A stretch of DNA of 64,000 bases from Kaistia granuli DSM 23481 (GCF_000380505.1 NZ_AQYH01000006.1:434001-498000); one strand, 5' to 3'. Counted from the first letter of the stretch, positions 16,930 to 26,248 are shown. Notes: generated by a model from the letters alone, not told the origin. A program made the numbers and translations.

Positions 16930-17838
16930 ATGACAGAAACGCGTGACACGGCCAGCATCCAGCCGGACATTCCGGGCGACCCATCCGCCGGAGGCCGGAC
17001 GGACAAGCCGACGCTCGCCGACCGCGTCACCGCCAGCATGGCCTCGCTCAGCGAAGCGGAACGGCGCGCCGCCCGCGCCCTGCTCGCCCGCTATCCGACC
17101 ACCGGCATGGAGACGGTGGCACTTTTCGCCGAGCGCGCCAAGGTCAGCGCGCCGACCATCCTGCGCTTCGTCGCCAAGCTCGGTTTCGCCGGCTATGCCG
17201 ATTTCCGCCGCGCGCTGCGCGAGGAAATGGAGGCGCAGGCGGAATACCCGCTGACCCGCCCGCATGCCGACGGCAAATCCGCACCTTTCGCCGATTTCGC
17301 CCGCAGCCTCGTCACCACGGTCGAAAACTCGCTCGCCATGGCGAGCCCGGCGGACATCGGACGGCTGACCGATCTTCTGATCGACGAAAGGCGCGAGATC
17401 TTCCTGCTCGGCGGCGATTTCACCGATCCGGCGGCGCGGCATCTGGAATTCCACCTGCGCAAGATGCGCAGTCGCGTCCGGCTGTTCTCGGCCGGGCTGT
17501 CGCGGCGGGCGGATGAGCTGGCGGACCTGCGCAAGCGCGACGTCGTCATCCTGTTCGATATCCGCCGCTACCAGCAAGACACCATCCGCACGGCCGAGAT
17601 CGCCAAGGAACGCGGCGCGGTTGTCGCCCTGTTCACCGATCGCTGGATGTCGGACGTCGCCCAGGTCGCCGATATCGTCATCCGCGCCCAGGTCGACCTG
17701 CCCTCGCCTTGGGACAGCCTGATCGGCCTGATCGCGCTGGTCGAGACGCTGGCGCTGTCGATCGACGCCCGGCAATGGCCGATCGGCCGCGCCCGCTTCG
17801 AGACCATCGAGGCTGTTCGAACAAAGCTAATGCCCTAG
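16930..17838 (+). CDS. RpiR-family transcriptional regulator
   Basis: 302 residues. The N-terminal HTH (about 33-105) shows the RpiR pattern SEAERRAARALLARYPTTGMETVALFAERAKVSAPTILRF-AKLGF with ADFRRALREE. The C-terminal SIS-like domain (about 130-285) includes FLLGGDFTDPAARHLEFHL and VVILFDIRRYQQDT. RpiR proteins usually sense phosphosugars or amine/amino-acid metabolites through SIS. GGGGAG precedes the start. It stands between the divergent hydrolase and the glutamine-synthetase-like operon and is the likely controller of both. Confidence 0.9.
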   Translation: MTETRDTASIQPDIPGDPSAGGRTDKPTLADRVTASMASLSEAERRAARALLARYPTTGMETVALFAERAKVSAPTILRFVAKLGFAGYADFRRALREEMEAQAEYPLTRPHADGKSAPFADFARSLVTTVENSLAMASPADIGRLTDLLIDERREIFLLGGDFTDPAARHLEFHLRKMRSRVRLFSAGLSRRADELADLRKRDVVILFDIRRYQQDTIRTAEIAKERGAVVALFTDRWMSDVAQVADIVIRAQVDLPSPWDSLIGLIALVETLALSIDARQWPIGRARFETIEAVRTKLMP

Positions 17839-17860
17839 TTCGAACGCCCCATTCACGTTG

Positions 17861-17909
17861 CGAAAAATTACAGCTTCATCGCCTAAATGCGCGCCTTGTA
17901 AAATTTTCG
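17861..17909. promoter_or_regulatory. AT-rich inverted repeat upstream of the GS-like gene
   Basis: CGAAAAATTACA at 17861 and TGTAAAATTTTCG at 17897 are nearly exact reverse complements 24 bases apart, in an otherwise GC-rich region 91 bases before the next start. Two copies of the palindrome GTTCGAAC lie just upstream (17815-17822 and 17838-17845). This layout suits an operator for the RpiR protein encoded next to it. Confidence 0.55.
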
Positions 17910-17999
17910 TCACGCATGCTAGCGTCCTTACGCACCGGAAGCAGACGCGGGTCCAACCCGTGCGACGGCGGGCATGACGCAGAGGGCATCGGGGGAAGA

Positions 18000-19319
18000 A
18001 TGGCGATCGAGCGTGAGACGATCGTCACAGTCTGCTGCAGCGACATCGCTGGGCAGGTTCGTGGCAAGGGCTTTCCGGCGCGCGAACTCGAAAGCCGGCG
18101 CCGCTTCGGTGTCGGTTGGACCCCGACCAACATCATGATCAACTGCCTCGGCCGCATCCCGGCGACGCCCTTCGGCGCCGAGGGCGATCTGATGCTGGTG
18201 CCGATCCCCGACGGCGACATCACGCTCGACTATGGCGATGGCAGTCCGGTCGAGCGCATGGTGCTCGGCGACATCCTGACCATGGCTGGCGAACGCTGGG
18301 ACTGTTGTCTGCGCGGTTTCCTGAAATCGGCGCTCGACCAGTTGGAAGCCGAGACCGGCCTGCGGGTGCTGGCCAGCTTCGAGCATGAATTCTGGATCGA
18401 CGGCGGCGAGGAACGACCCGGCGATTCCTATGCCGCCAGTTCGCTGCGCGGGTTGGAACCCTTCATCGGCGATTTCATCGGCGCGCTGCGCGCCAACGGC
18501 CTGTCGCCCGATACCTTCCTGCCGGAATACGGCCCGCGCCAATACGAGATCACCGTCGATCCGGCGCTGGCGCTGCAGGCCGCGGACGAGGCGGTCAAGC
18601 TGCGCGAAATCGGCCGCTCGGTGGCGCGCCGGCACGGCCACCATCTCTCCTTCTCGCCCGTGGTGACGCGCGGCATCGTCGGCAATGGCGTCCATATCCA
18701 TTTCAGCCTGATCGACGCCGCCGGCAAGCCCGTTGCCTATGCCGCCGACGGCCCCGGCAAATTGAGCCCGGTCGGTGCCTCCTTCGCCGCCGGGATCCTG
18801 AAACACGCCAAGGCGCTCTGCGCCATCGCCGCCCCCAGCGCCATTTCCTACGAGCGGCTGAAGCCGCATTCCTGGTCGGCCTATTACGCCAATCTCGCCG
18901 ATCGCGACCGCGAGGCCTTGCTGCGGATCTGCCCCTATCCCGAGGTCGAGGGCGTCGACGTCGCCAAGCGCTTCAATCTCGAATTCCGCGCCGCCGACGC
19001 GACCGCCAGCCCCTATCTGCAACTGGCCATGCTGGTGCATGCCGGCCTCGCCGGCATCCGTGAGAAGCTGCCGGCGCCGTACCTTTCCAGCGGCGATCCC
19101 GGCACCCTGACGCAGGAACAGCGCGATGAGCGCGGCATCGGCGACCTGCCCCGAACGCTCGCCGAGGCGCTCGACGCGCTGCAGGCCGACAGAGCCGCCA
19201 TGGGCTGGCTCGGGCCGGTACTTGCCAACGCCTATCTGATCCACAAGCGCGGAGAACTCGACATGACCGCCGGCATCGACATGGACGAGCTCTGCCGCAT
19301 CTATGCGCGGGCCTACTGA
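18000..19319 (+). CDS. Glutamine synthetase-family ligase (gamma-glutamylamine synthetase-like)
   Basis: 439 residues. The C-terminal GS domain has the metal-binding EHEFWID (about 117-123), GNGVHIHFS, and NLEFRAADATASPYL with the substrate arginine. Overall length and the non-classical N-terminus fit PuuA-type enzymes, which join glutamate to an amine using ATP. GGGGGAAGA precedes the ATG. Next to it are an amidohydrolase of the formylglutamate family and a cysteine hydrolase, so glutamylation of an amine, oxidation or transamination, and removal of glutamate is a plausible route; the amine is unknown. Confidence 0.85.
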   Translation: MAIERETIVTVCCSDIAGQVRGKGFPARELESRRRFGVGWTPTNIMINCLGRIPATPFGAEGDLMLVPIPDGDITLDYGDGSPVERMVLGDILTMAGERWDCCLRGFLKSALDQLEAETGLRVLASFEHEFWIDGGEERPGDSYAASSLRGLEPFIGDFIGALRANGLSPDTFLPEYGPRQYEITVDPALALQAADEAVKLREIGRSVARRHGHHLSFSPVVTRGIVGNGVHIHFSLIDAAGKPVAYAADGPGKLSPVGASFAAGILKHAKALCAIAAPSAISYERLKPHSWSAYYANLADRDREALLRICPYPEVEGVDVAKRFNLEFRAADATASPYLQLAMLVHAGLAGIREKLPAPYLSSGDPGTLTQEQRDERGIGDLPRTLAEALDALQADRAAMGWLGPVLANAYLIHKRGELDMTAGIDMDELCRIYARAY

Positions 19320-19320
19320 C

Positions 19321-20124
19321 ATGACCGCCCCCCGCCGCGATGCGCATCGGCTGCTCGGCCCCGACGATCCCGAGCCGGTCGGCCTTCGCAACCCGGGCGG
19401 CGCCTCGCCCTTCGTGCTGATCTGCGATCATGCCGGCAACGCCGTGCCGTCGATGCTGGACGGGCTCGAATTGGAACGGGCCGAGCTCGATCGCCATATC
19501 GGCATCGACATTGGCATTCATGGCGTCTCCGAGCGCCTCGCCGACCGCCTCGACGCGCCGCTGGTGTTCCAGCGTTATTCGCGCCTGGTCGTCGAATGCA
19601 ACCGCCGCACCACCTCGCCGGACAGCATCGCGCTGGTCTCGGACGGCACCGTCATTCCCGGCAATGCCGGCCTTTCGGACGAAGCGCGCGCGCTGCGCCT
19701 GCGCGAGATCGCCGAGCCCTATCACCGCCAGATCGTCGCCATCCTTGACGCCCGCACCGAGGCCGGCATTCCGACCATCCTGGTCTCGATGCACTCCTTC
19801 ACGCCGTCGCTGCGGGCGCGGCCGTTCGACCGCCCCTGGCATGTCGGGCTCTGCTATGGCGCCGACACCCGCTTCACCCTGCCCGTGCTGGCGGAGCTCG
19901 ATGAGGAAGAGGGCGTCGTCGTCGGCCGCAACGAGCCCTATGGCGTCGACATGGCGAAGGACTATTCCATTCCCGTCCATGGCGAGGAACGCGGCCTGCC
20001 CTATGTCGAGTTCGAGATCCGGCAGGATTTGATCGCCGGCGCCGAGGGCCAGGCCGAATGGGCGGAACGTCTCGAGCGCGTGCTCTCGCAGGCCTACGGC
20101 ACCTTCACGGGCGATCCGACATGA
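19321..20124 (+). CDS. N-formylglutamate amidohydrolase-family enzyme
   Basis: 267 residues. Family motifs are ICDHAGNAVP (metal His region), HIGIDIGIHGVSERLADRL, YSRLVVECNR and SMHSFTP. HutG-type enzymes release formate from N-formylglutamate, but in this operon it could equally hydrolyse a gamma-glutamyl amide made by the GS-like ligase. The ATG at 19321 follows the previous stop by one base; its stop overlaps the next start by ATGA, so the three genes are translationally coupled. Confidence 0.85.
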   Translation: MTAPRRDAHRLLGPDDPEPVGLRNPGGASPFVLICDHAGNAVPSMLDGLELERAELDRHIGIDIGIHGVSERLADRLDAPLVFQRYSRLVVECNRRTTSPDSIALVSDGTVIPGNAGLSDEARALRLREIAEPYHRQIVAILDARTEAGIPTILVSMHSFTPSLRARPFDRPWHVGLCYGADTRFTLPVLAELDEEEGVVVGRNEPYGVDMAKDYSIPVHGEERGLPYVEFEIRQDLIAGAEGQAEWAERLERVLSQAYGTFTGDPT

Positions 20125-20747
20125 GCGGCGCGCCCATCCTGCAGCGGCTGACGCCTGTCGAACCGGCGCGCACCGCCATCCTCATCATCGACACGCAGGA
20201 CGGCATTTTCCATCCCGGCGCGGCGACGGCGCGTCCCTACTTCTTCGAAAGCGCCCGTGATACGGCCATTCCCAACATGGCACGGCTGATCGCCGCCGGC
20301 CGGGCGAGTGGCGCCGAGATCGTCTTCACTGTGATCGAGAGCCTGACGCGCGATGGCCGCGACCGCAGCCTCGACTACAAGCAGACCAACTTCCATTTCG
20401 CGCCCGGTTCGCCGGAGACGCGCGTGATCGCGGAATTGCGCCCCAGCGACGACGAGATCATTCTGCCCAAGACCTCGTCCAGCCTCTTCAACTCGACCGT
20501 GTTCGAATATCTGATGCGCAATATCGGCATCGATACCGTCATCGTCACGGGCTTCCTCACCGACCAGTGCGTCGACCACACGGTCCGCGACGGCGCCGAT
20601 CGCGGCTTCCGTATGATCTGCCCGGTCGACGCCTGCACCACCGACAGCCGCGAACGACACGACAACGCGCTCGCCGCCTTCAAGGGCTATTGCCGCCAGG
20701 AAGACACCACGACGCTCGTCGACGAACTCTTGAACGGAACAGGCTGA
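20121..20747 (+). CDS. Isochorismatase-like cysteine hydrolase, paralogue of the enzyme at 16087
   Basis: 208 residues with Asp in LIIDTQDGIF, Lys in IILPKTSSS and Cys in FLTDQCVDH. It shares long stretches with the 16087 enzyme but differs at the residues around the PKT loop and after the Cys, so the two probably have different substrates. Start ATG overlaps the amidohydrolase stop (ATGA). It ends the enzyme part of the operon before the Liv-type importer. Confidence 0.88.
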   Translation: MSGAPILQRLTPVEPARTAILIIDTQDGIFHPGAATARPYFFESARDTAIPNMARLIAAGRASGAEIVFTVIESLTRDGRDRSLDYKQTNFHFAPGSPETRVIAELRPSDDEIILPKTSSSLFNSTVFEYLMRNIGIDTVIVTGFLTDQCVDHTVRDGADRGFRMICPVDACTTDSRERHDNALAAFKGYCRQEDTTTLVDELLNGTG

Positions 20748-20824
20748 CACCATCGCGGCGAGCCGATGGCCCGGCCGCCCGAACACATCGCTGCGGGACA
20801 CGAATTCTCGAGAAGGGGTCGAGT

Positions 20825-21616
20825 TTGGCATTGCGGGATAGCAGACCGGACGAGCAGATCCTGCTCAGGACAACGGGACTGACCAAGTCGTTCCGGGGGC
20901 TCGTCGCCCTGCGGGATCAGGCGATCACGTTGCGGGCGCGGGAGATCGTCGGCATCATCGGCCCGAATGGCTCCGGCAAGAGCACCTTCTTCAATCTCAT
21001 CACCGGTTTCTCGCAGCCGAATTCCGGCCAGATCGAGTTCAAGGGCCGCTCCATCGTCGGCATGCGCACCTCGCGCATCGTCGGCCTCGGCATCGCTCGC
21101 ACCTTCCAGGGCTCGCGCCTGTTCGGCACGCTGACGGTTGGCGAGAACGTGCTGGCGGCGGCGCAACTCCGCCAGCCGATCGGACCGATCGCCTCGGTCG
21201 TGCGCGGTCCGCTCTATCGCCGGCGTGTCGAAGCCGCCGAGGCGGTGACGTCGGACCTCCTCGACCTGATGGGCCTCACCGGCCAGGTCGATCGCCTCGC
21301 GGCCGACCTCCCCTATGGCGACCAGCGGCGGCTCGAAATCGCCCGCGCGCTGGCGACGCAGCCAGAACTTCTGCTTCTGGACGAGCCCGCCGCCGGCCTT
21401 GATTCCAACGAGACCAGGGTGCTGGCCGGCCTGATCCGCGCCATCCGCGACCGGTTCGGCGTCGCGGTCGTCGTCGTCGAGCACGACATGGACCTGATCA
21501 TGGGGCTGTGCGAGCGGATCCAGGTGCTCGCAACCGGCGAGGTCATCTGCGTCGGCACGCCGGAAGAAGTCCGCAACCATCCTCGCGTGCGGGAGGCGTA
21601 TCTTGGTCACAGCTGA
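20825..21616 (+). CDS. livG: Branched-chain amino acid-type ABC importer ATPase, LivG type
   Basis: 263 residues. Walker A GPNGSGKST, signature LPYGDQRR (LivG type), Walker B LLLLDEPAAGLD and the switch His in VVEHDMDLI. I place the start at TTG 20825, since AGAAGGGGT lies 5 bases upstream and no ATG fits; TTG at 20831 is possible. It begins 77 bases after the cysteine hydrolase and overlaps the next ATPase gene. It powers import of an amino acid, amide or similar compound. Confidence 0.9.
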   Translation: MALRDSRPDEQILLRTTGLTKSFRGLVALRDQAITLRAREIVGIIGPNGSGKSTFFNLITGFSQPNSGQIEFKGRSIVGMRTSRIVGLGIARTFQGSRLFGTLTVGENVLAAAQLRQPIGPIASVVRGPLYRRRVEAAEAVTSDLLDLMGLTGQVDRLAADLPYGDQRRLEIARALATQPELLLLDEPAAGLDSNETRVLAGLIRAIRDRFGVAVVVVEHDMDLIMGLCERIQVLATGEVICVGTPEEVRNHPRVREAYLGHS

Positions 21617-22334
21617 CGCCCCCCTGCTGCAGATCGACGATCTCGAAGTGAATTTCGGCGCCGTGCGCGCGCTGAAGGGCGTCTCGCTCGATGTGCGCGA
21701 GGGCGAGGTGATCGCGCTGGTCGGGGCGAACGGCGCCGGCAAGAGCACGACCTTGCGCAGCATTTCCGGGCTGGCTCGCCCCAAGGCGGGCACGATCCGT
21801 TTCGACGGAGTCGTCATCAACCGCCGCTCGCCGCCGCAGATCGTCCGGCTTGGCGTCGCGCACTGCCCCGAAGGCCGCCGGCTGTTCGGCAGCCTCACGG
21901 TCGCGGAAAACTTGCGGCTCGGCGCCTGCACGCGTTCCGATGCGGACGGCGTCGCCCGCGATACCGAGACAATGTTCGTGCTGTTCCCGATCCTGCGCGA
22001 GCGCTGGCGGCAATTGGCCGGCACGCTATCGGGCGGCGAGCAGCAGCAGCTGGCGCTCGCCCGCGCGCTGATGGCAGCGCCGCGCCTGCTCCTGCTCGAC
22101 GAGCCGTCGCTCGGCGTCGCGCCGCTCCTGGTCCGTCACATCTTCGAGGCGCTGGCCGAACTGAAGCGTCAGGGCATGACCATGCTGCTGGTCGAGCAGA
22201 ACATTGCCCTCGCGCTCAATCTCGCCGACCGCGCCTATGTGCTCCGGACCGGCAAGGTGGCGCTTTCCGGCGACGCCGCCGAGCTTCGCGACGATGACCG
22301 GGTGGCGCAGGCCTATCTGGGGGCGGCCGAATGA
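21603..22334 (+). CDS. livF: Branched-chain amino acid-type ABC importer ATPase, LivF type
   Basis: 243 residues. Walker A GANGAGKST, signature LSGGEQQQ, Walker B LLLLDEPSLGVAP and VEQNIALAL. The start is TTG at 21603 with GGGAGG 6 bases upstream, inside the end of the LivG gene (14-base overlap). Its own stop overlaps the LivH start by ATGA. LivF pairs with LivG to form the ATPase heterodimer. Confidence 0.92.
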   Translation: MVTADAPLLQIDDLEVNFGAVRALKGVSLDVREGEVIALVGANGAGKSTTLRSISGLARPKAGTIRFDGVVINRRSPPQIVRLGVAHCPEGRRLFGSLTVAENLRLGACTRSDADGVARDTETMFVLFPILRERWRQLAGTLSGGEQQQLALARALMAAPRLLLLDEPSLGVAPLLVRHIFEALAELKRQGMTMLLVEQNIALALNLADRAYVLRTGKVALSGDAAELRDDDRVAQAYLGAAE

Positions 22335-23233
22335 GCCAGTTCGAATACATCCTCCAGCAGGTGATCAACGCCGTCAGCCTTGGCAGCCTCTACGCGCTGG
22401 TCGCGGTCGGGCTGTCGATCGTCTTCGGCGTGCTGAAGCTGACCAATTTCGCCCATGGCGACGTCATGATGGTCGGCGCCTTCACCACAGTGCTCCTGAT
22501 CGCCATCGGCGTGCCCTTCATCCCGGCGATGATTGCCGGCATCCTCGCCTCGGCCCTGGCCGGCTTCCTGATCGAGCGCATCGCCTACCGGCCGATCCGC
22601 AACGCGCCCGACGTGACGCGGCTCCTGACCAGCCTCGCCGTTACCTACATCCTGGAAAATCTCGGCATCCTGCTGTTCACCTCGTCGCCACGCAATTTCC
22701 CGCTGCCGGACATGCTGAACAGCTCCTGGCAGCTCGCCGGGGGCGCCATCACCTTCACCAACATCAACGTGCTGACCGTGGCGCTGACCTTCGTGTCGCT
22801 GATCGGCCTCGGCTGGTTCATCACGCGCACGACGGTCGGCCTCGGCATGCGGGCGGCGGCCGAGGACATGTCGGCGGCGCAGCTGGTCGGCCTCGACGTC
22901 AACAAGCTGATCATCGTCGCCTTCCTCGTCGCCTCGGCCTTTGCCGGCCTCGCCGGCGTGCTCTGGGCGGCGCAGGCCGGCGTCGTGCAGCCGCAGATGG
23001 GCTTCACGCCGCTGCTGAAAGCCTTCGTCGCGGCGATCATCGGCGGCTTCGGCTCGATCTCGGGGGCGCTGCTCGGCGGCTACATGCTGGGGGCGCTGGA
23101 GATCTTCATCGTCGCCTTCCTGCCCGACCCCGTCGTCCCCTATCGCGACGCCATCGTCTTCACCCTCCTGATCGCCTTCCTGCTGTTCCGGCCGGGCGGC
23201 CTCATGCAGCCGAACCGGGAGATCAAGCTGTGA
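22331..23233 (+). CDS. livH: Branched-chain amino acid-type ABC importer permease, LivH type
   Basis: 300 residues, about eight membrane segments. NAVSLGSLYALVAVGLSIVFGVLKLTNFAHGD is the standard LivH opening (residues 12-43), and GGFGSISGALLGGY lies in the C-terminal coupling region. It is cotranscribed and overlaps both neighbours by four bases. Confidence 0.93.
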   Translation: MSQFEYILQQVINAVSLGSLYALVAVGLSIVFGVLKLTNFAHGDVMMVGAFTTVLLIAIGVPFIPAMIAGILASALAGFLIERIAYRPIRNAPDVTRLLTSLAVTYILENLGILLFTSSPRNFPLPDMLNSSWQLAGGAITFTNINVLTVALTFVSLIGLGWFITRTTVGLGMRAAAEDMSAAQLVGLDVNKLIIVAFLVASAFAGLAGVLWAAQAGVVQPQMGFTPLLKAFVAAIIGGFGSISGALLGGYMLGALEIFIVAFLPDPVVPYRDAIVFTLLIAFLLFRPGGLMQPNREIKL

Positions 23234-24279
23234 AGGCCGATTTCCGTATCCCGCTCGCCGTCGGCGCGGCGCTGGTGCTTGCCGGCATCATCGCCGTCGG
23301 CGCTCCGCATGTAATGGGCGACTATTTCGTCCGCATTCTGCTTCTGATGGCGCTGAACAGCATCCTGGTGCTGTCGCTCTCGCTCTCGAACGGCTTCACC
23401 GGCGTGTTCTCGCTCGGCCATGTCGGCTTCATCGGCGCCGGCGCCTATGCCGCCGGCATCCTGTCGCTGACCGTGCAGCAGAAGAAGGCGTTGCTGCCGC
23501 ATCTGCCGGACCTCCTCAACTGGTTCAGCCTGCCCTTCCTGCCGGCGACGCTGACGGCGGGGCTTTTCGCGGCGCTGCTTGCCGTCATCGTCGGCTATCC
23601 CCTGATGCGGCTCTCCGGCTATTTCGTCTCGGTCGCGACGATGGGCTTCCTGATCATCGTCAATGTCGTGCTGATCAACGCCTCCGATTTTACCCGCGGC
23701 GCGCGCACCTCCACCGGTGTGCCGCTGGCGACCACCCTGCCCTGGGTCATCGGCTGGCTGGCCGTCACGCTGATCGTGCTGTCGCGGCTGGTCTACTCGC
23801 CGTTCGGGCGACGGATGAAGGCGGTGCGCGACGACACGATCGCCGCGAGCGCCGTCGGCATCAGCGTCCTGCGCGCCCGGCTGATCGCCTTCGTCATCGG
23901 CGCTTTCTTCGCCGGCGTCGGCGGCTCGCTCTACGCGCATTATCTCGGCTCGTTCTCGCCCAATACCTTCTATTTCGCGATGACGATGAACCTGATCGCC
24001 ATGCTGGTGCTGGGCGGCATGGGCTCGCTCTCGGGCGCGATCATCGGCGTCATCTGCGTGTCGCTCTTGTCGGAAGTGCTGCGCTCGGTGGAGCGCGGCT
24101 TCACCATCGGCGATTTCACCGTCCCGGCCTTGTTCGGAGCCAGCCAGATCGTGCTCGGCTTCCTCTTTATCCTGATCATGATCTTCCGGCCGAAGGGGAT
24201 CATGGGAGACCGCGAACTGACGTTCGGTCTCTCCGGAAGATCGGCGAAAAATAATCATAAAGAGGGAAAAGACAGATGA
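23230..24279 (+). CDS. livM: Branched-chain amino acid-type ABC importer permease, LivM type
   Basis: 349 residues. Features are LSLSNGFTGVFSLGHVGF, MGFLIIVNVVLIN, GRRMKAVRDDTIAASAVGI (the ATPase coupling loop) and GGMGSLSGAIIGV. The GTG at 23230 overlaps the LivH stop (GTGA); the frame stays open far upstream but that is antisense-like read-through. With LivH it forms the membrane pore. Confidence 0.92.
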   Translation: MKADFRIPLAVGAALVLAGIIAVGAPHVMGDYFVRILLLMALNSILVLSLSLSNGFTGVFSLGHVGFIGAGAYAAGILSLTVQQKKALLPHLPDLLNWFSLPFLPATLTAGLFAALLAVIVGYPLMRLSGYFVSVATMGFLIIVNVVLINASDFTRGARTSTGVPLATTLPWVIGWLAVTLIVLSRLVYSPFGRRMKAVRDDTIAASAVGISVLRARLIAFVIGAFFAGVGGSLYAHYLGSFSPNTFYFAMTMNLIAMLVLGGMGSLSGAIIGVICVSLLSEVLRSVERGFTIGDFTVPALFGASQIVLGFLFILIMIFRPKGIMGDRELTFGLSGRSAKNNHKEGKDR

Positions 24280-25451
24280 TGAAGCTCTCCAGACGGGCGG
24301 CCATCGGCTTGGGCCTTGGCGCCGCCTTCGCCTTCTCCACCACCGGCGCCTATGCCGCCGATCCGATCAAGATCGGTTTTCCGGCCAATGTCACCGGCGT
24401 CCAGGCCTCGCTCGACGGGCCGATGCTGAACGGCGCCAAACTGGCGATCGCCGAGATCAACGCTAGCGGCGGTGTGCTCGGCAGCCCGCTCGAACTCGTG
24501 ACCTATGACTCAAAGAGCGATGCCACCGTCATCTCGACCGTCGCCAGCCAGCTGATCGACAGCGACAAGGTAGTCGGCATCATCGGCTTTGCCGATTCCG
24601 ATAGCGTGCTCTCGATCGGGCCGCAGGTCGACAAGGCCAAGATCCCGTTCATCACGCCGGGCGCCACCTCGCCCAAACTGCCGAGCCAGCTCGGCGACCA
24701 GGTCTTCCTCGCTGCCTTCGGCGACAACGTCCAGGCGGCCGTCGGTGCCGAATTCGCGCTCAACAAGCTCGGCGCCAAGACGGGCTATCTGCTCACCGAC
24801 ATCGGCACGGAATACACGACGCTGCTGTCCGACTATTTCGTCAATGCCTATGAGCATGGCGGCGGCAAGCTGCTCGGCAAGGATACCTACAAGATCGGCG
24901 ACAAGACCTTCACCGCCCAGATCGCCAAGATCAAGGCGCTGCCGGAACAACCCGCCTTCATCTATGCCTCGTCCAACGCCGAGGAGATCGGCCTGATCCT
25001 GAAGCAGCTGCGCCAGGCCGGCATCAACCTGCCCGTCGTCGGTGGCGACGGCTACGACACGCCACTGCTGCTTGAAGTCGGCGGCGATGCCGCCAAGGAC
25101 ACCTACTTCACCACCCACGCCTTCATGGGCGAAGGAGCCAGCCCGCAGGTCGCCGCCTTCAACGAAGCCTACAAGAAGGCGACAGGCAACGCCCCGGAGA
25201 ACTCCTTCGCAGCGCTCGGCTATGACGCCGTCAAGCTGATGGCCGATGCCATCAAGCGCGCCGGCTCGCCCGAACCCGCCAAGATCCGCGATGCGATCGC
25301 CGCCACGTCGGGCCTGCCGGGTGTCACCGGCACCATCACCTATCGCCCCGGCGTCGCCGTTCCGGACAAGTCCGTCTCCGTCATCGGCGTCAAGGACGGT
25401 AAGCTGATGCTTGCCAGCGAAGCCGCGCCTGCCTACGTGCCGGAGCCGTAG
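24276..25451 (+). CDS. Periplasmic binding protein of the Liv-type importer
   Basis: 391 residues. An N-terminal signal peptide ends near AYAADP (residues 1-27), then IKIGFPANVTGVQASLDGPMLNGAKLA opens a LivJ/LivK-type fold. The ligand cleft residues are not diagnostic, so the substrate could be an amino acid, amide, urea or aromatic compound. The ATG at 24276 overlaps the LivM stop and has GAGGGAAAAG upstream. Only 5 bases separate it from the cyclase gene. Confidence 0.9.
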   Translation: MMKLSRRAAIGLGLGAAFAFSTTGAYAADPIKIGFPANVTGVQASLDGPMLNGAKLAIAEINASGGVLGSPLELVTYDSKSDATVISTVASQLIDSDKVVGIIGFADSDSVLSIGPQVDKAKIPFITPGATSPKLPSQLGDQVFLAAFGDNVQAAVGAEFALNKLGAKTGYLLTDIGTEYTTLLSDYFVNAYEHGGGKLLGKDTYKIGDKTFTAQIAKIKALPEQPAFIYASSNAEEIGLILKQLRQAGINLPVVGGDGYDTPLLLEVGGDAAKDTYFTTHAFMGEGASPQVAAFNEAYKKATGNAPENSFAALGYDAVKLMADAIKRAGSPEPAKIRDAIAATSGLPGVTGTITYRPGVAVPDKSVSVIGVKDGKLMLASEAAPAYVPEP

Positions 25452-25456
25452 ACACC

Positions 25457-26206
25457 ATGAACGGCAGCAGCAGCCTCTGGGAGCTCTATAACACCGGGCT
25501 CGCCGGCGCGACCTTCACCGATCTGAGCCACGCCTTCCATCCGGGCCAGCCGCGCTTCGGCCTGTTTCCGGATGAGGAACGCGAGGTGCTGTTCGACTTT
25601 TCCAAGGGCCATGGATTTCAGGTCCATCGCTACGGGATCGTCGGCCAGTGGGGAACGCATGTCGATCCGCCGGTCCACTTCATCGAAGGTGGAAGGACGC
25701 TCGACCAGCTCCCGGTCTCGGAGATGCTGCTGCCGCTCGTCATTCTCGACATCAGCGAACGCGTGGCGGCGGATGCCGACGCCACGCCGACGCTGGACGA
25801 CATCGTCCAATGGGAGGCGCGCAACGGCCGCATCCCGCAAAAATCCTTCGTGGCGCTGCGCACGGACTGGTGGAAGCGCTGGCCGGATTCCGACCGCTTC
25901 TACAACCGTTCGGACGATGGCGTTGTCCATACGCCCGGCTGGACGCGCGAGGTTCTGGAACAGCTTTTCGTCGAACGCGGCATCACGGCGATCGGCCACG
26001 AGCAGATCGACACCGATCCCGGCCTCGCCACCTCGGCCGGCAGCTACGCGCTGGAGCACTATGTGCTGTCGCTCGACCGCTGGCAGATCGAACTCTTGGC
26101 ACGGCTCGACGAGGTGCCGGAGGCCGGCGCGCTGATCCTGGCGAGCTGGCCCAAGGTCCGGGGCGGCTCCGGTTTCCCGGCCCGCGCCGTCGCGATCCAT
26201 CGCTGA
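25457..26206 (+). CDS. Cyclase-family (kynurenine formamidase-like) metal hydrolase
   Basis: 249 residues. The metal motif is QWGTHVDPPVHF (residues about 63-74), where the first His of the KynB-type HxGTHxDxPxH pattern is Gln, as in many cyclase-family proteins. GHEQIDTDPG and DRWQIELLA complete the fold. These enzymes open formamides, lactams, imides or cyclic carbamates. It lies directly after the binding-protein gene, so it probably acts on the imported compound; kynurenine is only one possibility and no other tryptophan-degradation gene is near. Confidence 0.82.
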   Translation: MNGSSSLWELYNTGLAGATFTDLSHAFHPGQPRFGLFPDEEREVLFDFSKGHGFQVHRYGIVGQWGTHVDPPVHFIEGGRTLDQLPVSEMLLPLVILDISERVAADADATPTLDDIVQWEARNGRIPQKSFVALRTDWWKRWPDSDRFYNRSDDGVVHTPGWTREVLEQLFVERGITAIGHEQIDTDPGLATSAGSYALEHYVLSLDRWQIELLARLDEVPEAGALILASWPKVRGGSGFPARAVAIHR

Positions 26207-26248
26207 CGACGCGAAGCGAGACCAACATCACAACGGGAGGAAGCGGCC

